NCBI RefSeq assembly: GCF_014645815.1
Contig: NZ_BMML01000035.1
Span: forward strand, 1-64,000
Direction: 5' to 3'
Length of the DNA stretch: 64,000 nucleotides
Source of the DNA: Streptomyces fuscichromogenes
GTDB lineage: Bacteria; Actinomycetota; Actinomycetes; Streptomycetales; Streptomycetaceae
Shown here: positions 58,832 to 64,000 of the stretch, piece after piece
How positions within the stretch are numbered: the stretch's first letter is position 1
Layout: each line of letters opens with the position of its first letter
Notes under the pieces: model-generated
The model's input: the letters and a program-made list of their open reading frames with translations, nothing else
Told to the model about the DNA's origin: nothing
The model's database searches: none
Made by a program: the position numbers and the translations under genes

Positions 58832-59393
58832 CGGGAAGGTGTTGCTTCCTAGGTGGTCAGGCCCTCGATCGGGATCGCTAGTCCCGGCCGGGGGCCGTCG
58901 TATGTGCGGGGGCGGGCCGTCTGCGTGCTCGCATGGTCACCCGGTGTTGTCGCGGTGAGCATATGCCGGACAACCGGCACCAAATCCAGCCCAGTTGGCC
59001 ATGTTCACTCCGGAGGGTGACGGACGACGGCGGGGAGGCGGGTGGGGTTGGGTAGGGGGATTTCCCTGGGGTTTTTTAACTACTTGGCGTCGGGCGTCAC
59101 CGCCTCGCGGAGGACCGCGTGCCGGAGACGACGGTGACCACAGTGACGGTGGTGGCGGTGGTGATGGCGGTGATGGCGGAGTCGCGGGTCGAGCAGCCGA
59201 GGGGGGTGGAGATTCCCTGGTTCGCATCACTCGGTGTGGCCGCGCATGCCTACCGTGAATGGTGACGGAGGCGATGTGTACGGTCACTGTCCGCTGCTTG
59301 TCCGGTGTTTGTCCGGTGCTGTCCGGGCTGTCGACGGCGGCCGTACGGGTAGGGCGTCGTCGCGGCACGGTTCGTACGACGGAGGGGTGCGGG
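58832..59393. other. 562-bp gene-free gap
   Basis: It contains GGTGGTGGCGGTGGTGATGG-type triplet repeats around 59140-59180 and GGGGTTTTTTAAC at about 59069-59081 after a GC-rich hairpin, which could terminate plus-strand transcription. No convincing gene is seen. The ribosome site GGAGGGG at 59381 belongs to the next gene. Confidence 0.5.
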
Positions 59394-60269
59394 ATGAGTG
59401 TGGACGGCGCGGTGGTGCGGCTCAAGAGCGAGGCGGACGACCCGGGTTGGGAGGTTGATCCCGACGACGACTGGGGCGTCGCGGTCATCACGACCGTCGG
59501 GCGGCAGTTGAAGCTGCGGCGGGAGGCGGTGGGAATGCGGGCCGCGGAGTTCGGGGTGGCGGTCGGGTACGGCGAGGACATGGTCTACAAGATCGAGGGC
59601 GGGAAACGGATTCCCCGGCCGGAGTATCTGGACAAGGCCGACGAGGTGCTGGTGGCCGGTGGGCTGCTCTCGGCGATGAAGGAGGACGTGGGGCGGGTCC
59701 GGTATCCCAAGAAGGTGCGCGACCTGGCGCAGTTGGAGGCGAGGGCGGTCGAGCTCCAGCTGTACGACCCGCTGAACATCCACGGGTTGTTGCAGACACC
59801 CGAGTACGCGCGTGGGCTGCTCCTGATGCGCCGCCCGGCGTACGGCGGGGACGAGGTGGAGAGGTTCATCGCCGCGCGCGTGGCCCGTAAGACCGTCTTC
59901 GAGCGGGACCCGGCGCCCGAACTCAGCTTCGTCCTGGAGGAGTGGACGCTTCGGCGCCCGCTCGGCGGCCGGGCCGTGCTCCGTCAGCAACTGGAACACC
60001 TGCTGGAGGCAGGACGGTTGCGGAACGTCGAGCTTCAGGTGATGCCGATGGACCGCGAGGAACACGCGGGACTGGCCGGCGGGATCGAGGTGTTGAAGTC
60101 CGAGGACGGTTCGGCGGTCGGGCGGTCGCCGGCAGTGGCCAACGGCCGACCGGTGTCCGATCCCAAGCAGCTCCGTATCCTTGAACTGCGGTACGGCATC
60201 ATCCGGGCGCAGGCGCTCACACCACGTGAGTCGACTGCCTTCATCGAAAAACTGCTGGGGGAGACATGA
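59394..60269 (+). CDS. XRE-family regulator with DUF5753 domain
   Basis: The ATG at 59394 follows GGAGGGG. The 291-residue protein has an N-terminal XRE helix-turn-helix (VGRQLKLRREAVGMRAAEFGVAVGYGEDMVYKIEGGKR) and a DUF5753 domain with YDPLNIHGLLQTPEYARGLL and the C-terminal signature SDPKQLRILELRYGIIRAQALTPRES. This is the common Streptomyces regulator that accompanies DUF397 proteins. It overlaps the next gene by 4 bp, so translation is coupled. Confidence 0.93.
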   Translation: MSVDGAVVRLKSEADDPGWEVDPDDDWGVAVITTVGRQLKLRREAVGMRAAEFGVAVGYGEDMVYKIEGGKRIPRPEYLDKADEVLVAGGLLSAMKEDVGRVRYPKKVRDLAQLEARAVELQLYDPLNIHGLLQTPEYARGLLLMRRPAYGGDEVERFIAARVARKTVFERDPAPELSFVLEEWTLRRPLGGRAVLRQQLEHLLEAGRLRNVELQVMPMDREEHAGLAGGIEVLKSEDGSAVGRSPAVANGRPVSDPKQLRILELRYGIIRAQALTPRESTAFIEKLLGET

Positions 60270-60502
60270 TCCGCAGAACCTCGGGCGAGGACGCGTCCGG
60301 TCCGACGTGTCTGGCGTGGTTCAAGAGCAGCTACAGCAGCAGCAGTGAGGGCGACTCCTGCGTCGAGGTCGCCACCACCCCCGCCACCGTCCACATCCGC
60401 GACTCCAAGAACACCGCGACCCCCTCGCGCGGCCCCCATCTCACCTTCCCGCCCGCCACCTGGACGGCGTTCCTCTCCCACGCGGCCACCACCGGCGAGT
60501 GA
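60266..60502 (+). CDS. DUF397 protein
   Basis: The 78-residue protein has the DUF397 motif CLAWFKSSYSSSSEGDSCVEVA and VHIRDSKNTATP...LTFPPATWTAFL. DUF397 proteins form pairs with XRE-DUF5753 regulators and are thought to modulate them (established by genetic studies of related pairs). Its end overlaps the next gene by 4 bp. Confidence 0.92.
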   Translation: MIRRTSGEDASGPTCLAWFKSSYSSSSEGDSCVEVATTPATVHIRDSKNTATPSRGPHLTFPPATWTAFLSHAATTGE

Positions 60503-61704
60503 GATACGTCCGCGAGCTGATCGCCCCGCTCGGGGCGATCGTGGCCGTGGGCGCGTTGAACGCGACCGGCACCTGGTCGTTCCGCGACGTCTCGGTCGGC
60601 GCGTTCCTGGCGGGCAGACGGCAGCAGTGGGATCGCCTCTTCGCCGCCGTCTGCTCACTCTGCGCCTTCGACGCCGACGAGGCGAGGGCAGCTGCCGATG
60701 AGACCGGCTACTTCCGTGACCACGACCTGTCCGCGCCACTCCTCGTCCTCTGGTCCGCGGGAGTGACGGGTGCCGAGAGCCTCCACGACCCGGCGCCAGC
60801 GGTCGTACGCCGGATGTGCCGCATGGCTGCCGACCTTCAACTGACCGAGTTCCTGGACATGTTGGTGGCGGTGGCCCTCGACGCCGGTGCGGACGACGCG
60901 GCCGAGGGCGCACCCCGGGTCACCGAGATCCTCATCGCCGCCTGCGACCTGGCGGACCCGACCGGGAGCACCACTCCGCGCCACGTCCACCGCGTGTGGC
61001 GAGTCGCGCGTCTGGCGTCGGCGCTCCGTCCGGACTCACCCACTCCGGAGCACACCAAGGCGGGGCTCCGGTCGTACGACGAGACGCTGGAGGAGCTGCT
61101 CGGCGGCGGCCCGCCGGAGCGCGACTACGGCTACCGCTACCGCTATGTCGGCCCCGCCGAAATCGCCGCCACGACAGCTCAGTTCACCGGTACCGGCACC
61201 GGTACTGATACCGGCACCGGCCTCGGAACCCCGATCGCGTCCGTGGCCGACTTCGCGTCGTGGGCCGGACGGCAGTCACCGGCGGAGCTGGCCGAGCCGT
61301 TCACGTACGTCGTCGGGCTCGACGGGCGGCTACGGCTTGCTCCCCGCCGTAGCGAGCACGTGGCCTGTGCGGGCGGAGCGGCCGTACTCGGCGCCGGTGA
61401 GATCGGCTTCGTACGCGAGGCGGGCCGGTGGGCGGTGGGCGAGGTCAGCAACCAGTCGACGGGCTACTGCCCCGACGTCACGTCCTGGCCGGCGGTGGCC
61501 CGTGCGCTGGACGTCGTCCCGCTCCGCCGCCCCGCCGCCTTCACCCACGAGGTGGTGTTCCGCCGCTGCCCCGCCTGTGCGGAGCACAACATCGTCCGGG
61601 AGGCCGACTTCGTCTGCGTCTTCTGCGGCGGCGATCTGCCGGAGGCATGGAACGTGGACGTGGACGTGGACGTGGCCGACGTCGGCCGGTCAGGTCGTCC
61701 GTGA
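60499..61704 (+). CDS. zinc-ribbon protein of unknown function, operon third gene
   Basis: The 401-residue GTG-started protein is coupled to the DUF397 gene. The N-terminal half is helical with no recognised domain. A Gly/Thr repeat linker (GTGTGTDTGTG) at about 235-245 leads to a C-terminal domain with GEVSNQSTGYCPDVTSW, a motif I recall from a widespread uncharacterised family, and RRCPACAEHNIVREADFVCVFCGGDLP, a four-Cys zinc ribbon. Expression with XRE and DUF397 suggests it is their effector or partner. It overlaps the next gene by 15 bp tail to tail. Confidence 0.75.
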   Translation: MRYVRELIAPLGAIVAVGALNATGTWSFRDVSVGAFLAGRRQQWDRLFAAVCSLCAFDADEARAAADETGYFRDHDLSAPLLVLWSAGVTGAESLHDPAPAVVRRMCRMAADLQLTEFLDMLVAVALDAGADDAAEGAPRVTEILIAACDLADPTGSTTPRHVHRVWRVARLASALRPDSPTPEHTKAGLRSYDETLEELLGGGPPERDYGYRYRYVGPAEIAATTAQFTGTGTGTDTGTGLGTPIASVADFASWAGRQSPAELAEPFTYVVGLDGRLRLAPRRSEHVACAGGAAVLGAGEIGFVREAGRWAVGEVSNQSTGYCPDVTSWPAVARALDVVPLRRPAAFTHEVVFRRCPACAEHNIVREADFVCVFCGGDLPEAWNVDVDVDVADVGRSGRP

Positions 61705-62232
61705 GGCGGCGAAGCGGATATCCGCCGCCCGGGTCACGGTGACCGACCGGCCCGCGTACTGGATGACCGCGAAGATCCCGTTGTGGTGGGCGACGATCTG
61801 CGCGGCCGTCGGTTCGACGCCGGCCGGGCGTTCGATCGTGGTGTGGCCGTCGGCGACGAGGACGAGGTCGTAGCCGTGGGAGAGGGCGCTGCGGCCGGTG
61901 GAGTCGACGCAGAAGTCGGAGGCGAAGCCGGTGACGACGAGTCGGCGTACCGCGTGCTCCTCCAGGATCTTGCCGAGTGTCGTGCCGAGGAAGGAGTCCG
62001 CGCTCTCCTTGTCGAGGACCACGTCCCCCGGCTCGGGCGTCAGCGCCGGATGGACTTCGAGCCACTCGGCGGGCACCGTATCGAACTGCTGCCGCAGGTA
62101 GACGACCGGTACGCCGGCCACCCGGGCCCGGTCCGCGAGCTCGGCGACCCTGGCCAGGCAGGCCTCGCCGTCGTGGGCGTCCTTCAGCATGGCGCGCTGC
62201 ATGTCGATGATGAGCAGAGCGGTGTCCGGCAT
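61690..62232 (-). CDS. isochorismatase-family cysteine hydrolase
   Basis: The 180-residue protein has the isochorismatase fold: Asp in LLIIDMQRAML (about residue 10), Lys in VVLDKESADSF (about 94), and Cys in VTGFASDFCVDSTGRSALSH (about 128), forming the usual Asp-Lys-Cys triad. It hydrolyses an amide or vinyl ether; nicotinamidase and ureidoacrylate hydrolase are members. The precise substrate is unknown. Located convergent to the zinc-ribbon gene. Confidence 0.88.
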   Translation of the reverse strand: MPDTALLIIDMQRAMLKDAHDGEACLARVAELADRARVAGVPVVYLRQQFDTVPAEWLEVHPALTPEPGDVVLDKESADSFLGTTLGKILEEHAVRRLVVTGFASDFCVDSTGRSALSHGYDLVLVADGHTTIERPAGVEPTAAQIVAHHNGIFAVIQYAGRSVTVTRAADIRFAASRTT

Positions 62233-62261
62233 GCCGTGACTCTGTCCCCGCAGGATCCCGG

Positions 62262-62612
62262 CTACTCCGCCTTGTTCCCGCCGCCACCCGGTTGCTGCTG
62301 CGGGCCCTCCTGCCGGACCGCGTCCTTCGCCTTCTTTGCCAGGTCGTCGTCCAGTTTCCTGAACTCACGGACCACGGTGTCGGACATGTCGGCCAGCGAA
62401 TCGATCTGCTTGGTGATGTCCTCGCGGCCGTCGTGCCAGTTGGACTCGAAGTCGTCGAGGGCGTCGTAGACGGTGCCGCTGCCGATGTCGTCCCGGTAGG
62501 ACTCGAACATCTTCTTGGTGTGGTTGAGACGCTCCTTGATGGAGCGCAGCTGACGGCCGTAGTCCTCCAGCTCGCTCAGCGGTATGGCGAGGTCGCTCTT
62601 GCCGTTGCCCAC
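62262..62612 (-). CDS. WXG100-sized coiled-coil protein, ESX-like
   Basis: The GTG at 62612 follows GGGGGACG. The 116-residue protein is helical with heptad-like spacing (LSELEDYGRQLRSIKERLNHTKKMFESYRDD ... DALDDFESNWHDGREDITKQIDSLADMSDTVVREF). The N-W-H in the turn (ESNWHDG) resembles the WXG turn of type VII secretion substrates, although WXG itself is NWH. It ends in a Gln/Pro/Gly tail. It is divergent from the next gene and near an Rhs gene, so a type VII-linked toxin cluster is possible. Confidence 0.72.
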   Translation of the reverse strand: MGNGKSDLAIPLSELEDYGRQLRSIKERLNHTKKMFESYRDDIGSGTVYDALDDFESNWHDGREDITKQIDSLADMSDTVVREFRKLDDDLAKKAKDAVRQEGPQQQPGGGGNKAE

Positions 62613-62690
62613 GTGACCGTCCCCCGTTCGCGCGTCTCGTAGTCTGGCCGCACCGTATATCAGATCATCGGGGGAGGGGTGGCGTACAGC

Positions 62691-63338
62691 ATGGGCCGCT
62701 ACATGGAGACGCTCACGATCGAGCGCGGCGGGTTCCGGATCAAGGTGCCTGAGTCGTGGTGGGAGTTCGACGTGCGGCCGGAGTCGCGGGACGACTCGAT
62801 CCGGCGGATGGTGGACGAGCGGATCGCCCAGTACCCGGAGCTGGCGCAGTACCGCGACACCTACGTCGGCTTCCTGCGCAGGTCTGCGGCCGACGCGTGG
62901 AAGTCGGGCGCGATGTACTGCGGCTGCATGGCGGAGAGCTTCGGCGGCGACACCCCGATCACCGGCTCGGTCACGGTGTCGCTGGTCGGCGGCCGTACCC
63001 GCGAGGGCGCGCCGCTCTCCAACGACCCGGCCGCCATCGCCGCCCAGCTCGCCCCCAAGGAGGCCCACCGGGAGGGCGACTCCTGGCGCAAGGTGACGAC
63101 GGTCGACATCCCCGGCGTCGGCCCGGCCGCCCGCACCTACGGCATCGAGGACATCCCGATCCCCGAGGACAGCCTGGGCCGCACGATCCGCGCGGTCCTG
63201 ATGCAGACGTTCGTCCCGGTCCCCGGCCAGGAGGGCAAGGTCGCCCTGATCGCAGGCAGCAGCCAGGTCCTCGACCTCGCCGACTCCTTCTTCGACATCT
63301 TCGACGCCATCACGTCGACGTTCCGCTTCGCGGACTGA
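62691..63338 (+). CDS. companion protein of WXG/Rhs locus
   Basis: The protein has about 215 residues from ATG 62691 (GTG 62679 and ATG 62703 are alternatives). It begins METLTIERGGFRIKVPESWWEFDVRPE and contains a central loop with MYCGCMAESFGG, then VPVPGQEGKVALIAGSSQVLDLADSFFDIFDAITSTFRF. No domain is recognised. Its position between the WXG-like and Rhs genes suggests a chaperone, adaptor or export factor for the toxin (inference). Confidence 0.65.
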   Translation: MGRYMETLTIERGGFRIKVPESWWEFDVRPESRDDSIRRMVDERIAQYPELAQYRDTYVGFLRRSAADAWKSGAMYCGCMAESFGGDTPITGSVTVSLVGGRTREGAPLSNDPAAIAAQLAPKEAHREGDSWRKVTTVDIPGVGPAARTYGIEDIPIPEDSLGRTIRAVLMQTFVPVPGQEGKVALIAGSSQVLDLADSFFDIFDAITSTFRFAD

Positions 63339-63351
63339 ACGGACCGGTTCC

Positions 63352-63516
63352 TTGGACTGGGGTACCGGCGAGGGCCTGCTGGGGCTGGCCGACCCTGCGG
63401 AGCGGGATGCCGCGTTCGAGCGCGGCGAGGACCATCACAAGCTGGAGCACTGGTGGCTGCGCACCGCGGACGCGGTCGAAGACGGCCGTCGTGCCCTGCG
63501 CGGCCACCGACGCTGA
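63352..63516 (+). CDS. small acidic/basic protein (54 aa), Rhs-linked
   Basis: TTG 63352 opens a 54-residue frame LDWGTGEGLLGLADPAERDA...EHWWLRTADAVEDG. It is rich in Asp, Glu and Arg with a Trp pair and ends RRALRGHRR. It begins 13 bp after the previous stop and overlaps the opening of the Rhs frame. No domain is known; it may be a real small protein, an immunity candidate or the relic of a longer reading frame. Confidence 0.4.
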   Translation: MDWGTGEGLLGLADPAERDAAFERGEDHHKLEHWWLRTADAVEDGRRALRGHRR

Positions 63517-64000
63517 GCCTCTGCTGATACGGGTGTCGCGACCGCACTCCGGCGGCTACCACCTCGACGTCGACACCCGAGACGGCCGCGTGGTCGGGTT
63601 CAGCCTGCGCAACCCCGCCGACGCGCCCGCGGGAACGACGATGCTGCGGTTCGGCTACGACGCGGCCGGTGACCTCACGGAGATCCACGACTCCACCGGC
63701 GTGCCGTACACCTTCACCTACGACCTCGCCGGAAGGATCGAGTCCCGAACCGACCGGAACGGCTCCTGGTACCGCTACAGCTACGACGACCACGACCGTG
63801 TCGTCCGGGGCGAGGGCGCGGACGGCGTGCTCGACTGCACCATCGAGTACGACGCCGAGGCCCGTGCCACCCGGTACACCGACTCCCTCGGCCGTACCAC
63901 GGTCTACCGGCACAACGAGCGGCTGCAGCTCGTCTCCACCACCGATCCGCTCGGTGCGGCCGTGCACAACGTGTGGGACGAGTACGACCGGCTGGTGAGC
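63491..64000 (+). CDS. Rhs/YD-repeat protein, 5' start, runs off the window
   Basis: From a GTG at about 63491 (GTG 63533 is another option) the frame reads through to the window end. It has SGGYHLDVDTRDGRVVGFSL, then LRFGYDAAGDLTEIHDSTGV, FTYDLAGRIESRTDRNGSWY and further YD repeats. In full Rhs proteins several hundred residues of N-terminal domain precede such text, but only about 20 residues are seen here, so the gene is 5'-truncated or joined to another. The C-terminal toxin, if any, lies beyond the window. Confidence 0.6.
   Translation, partial: MPCAATDAEPLLIRVSRPHSGGYHLDVDTRDGRVVGFSLRNPADAPAGTTMLRFGYDAAGDLTEIHDSTGVPYTFTYDLAGRIESRTDRNGSWYRYSYDDHDRVVRGEGADGVLDCTIEYDAEARATRYTDSLGRTTVYRHNERLQLVSTTDPLGAAVHNVWDEYDRLVS

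Overview
The window is chromosomal DNA from a Streptomyces or a very close relative. The evidence is the very high G+C content with strong third-position GC bias, frequent GTG starts behind GGAGG-type ribosome sites, the actinobacterial rplJL-rpoBC and rpsL-rpsG-fusA-tuf order, a NusG with a long acidic N-terminus, HadA/HadB next to rpmG, and typical Streptomyces intergenic repeats. From memory, gene order follows the S. coelicolor SCO4594 to SCO4662 interval, but without an SLP1-type element at the tRNA-Tyr site.

Layout. 1-5.0 kb (minus strand): the start of korA (2-oxoacid:ferredoxin oxidoreductase alpha), a LuxR-type response regulator, a block of 45-bp tandem repeats, and two paralogous sensor kinases. 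5.2-15.6 kb (plus): a tightly overlapping ten-gene complex I operon, nuoABCHIJKLMN, lacking nuoD, E, F and G. NuoC carries a very long disordered tail. 15.8-19.8 kb: htpX, a YccF-like membrane protein, two exact DnaA-box-like sites, an APC permease, a small membrane protein and a YajQ family protein. About 20.0 kb: a tRNA-Tyr relic that keeps the acceptor, variable and T arms but lacks the D and anticodon arms. 20.2-22.5 kb: a small Cys-rich protein, a SDR and an amidohydrolase. 22.8-24.3 kb: tRNA-Thr, tRNA-Met, rpmG, hadA and hadB. 24.4-29.1 kb: a TetR/MFS pair with matching operators, murB, and a divergent SDR/TetR pair with two operators. 29.2-31.9 kb: adenosine deaminase, aspC and tRNA-Trp.

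32.0-51.6 kb is the information-processing core: secE, nusG, rplK, rplA, a lipoprotein gene, rplJ, rplL, rpoB, rpoC, a PIG-V-like mannosyltransferase on the opposite strand, rpsL, rpsG, fusA and tuf. Leader hairpins and terminators lie at the expected control points.

51.8-64.0 kb is accessory. It holds a Tat-exported GH115 glycosidase, a junction of two gene relics (FG-GAP-like C-terminus and YD-repeat piece), an exported S41 peptidase, a broken Rpn/YhgA-like gene and a helix-turn-helix protein. A translationally coupled operon follows (XRE-DUF5753 regulator, DUF397, zinc-ribbon protein). The end of the window has an isochorismatase-family hydrolase, a WXG100-sized coiled-coil protein divergent from a secretion-type companion, and the start of an Rhs/YD-repeat protein that runs off the edge.

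Best candidates for new biology are the ferredoxin-type complex I beside a Kor enzyme, the mini tRNA-Tyr element, the XRE-DUF397-zinc ribbon operon, and the WXG-like/Rhs locus. All functional statements rest on reading motifs by eye; no searches were run.
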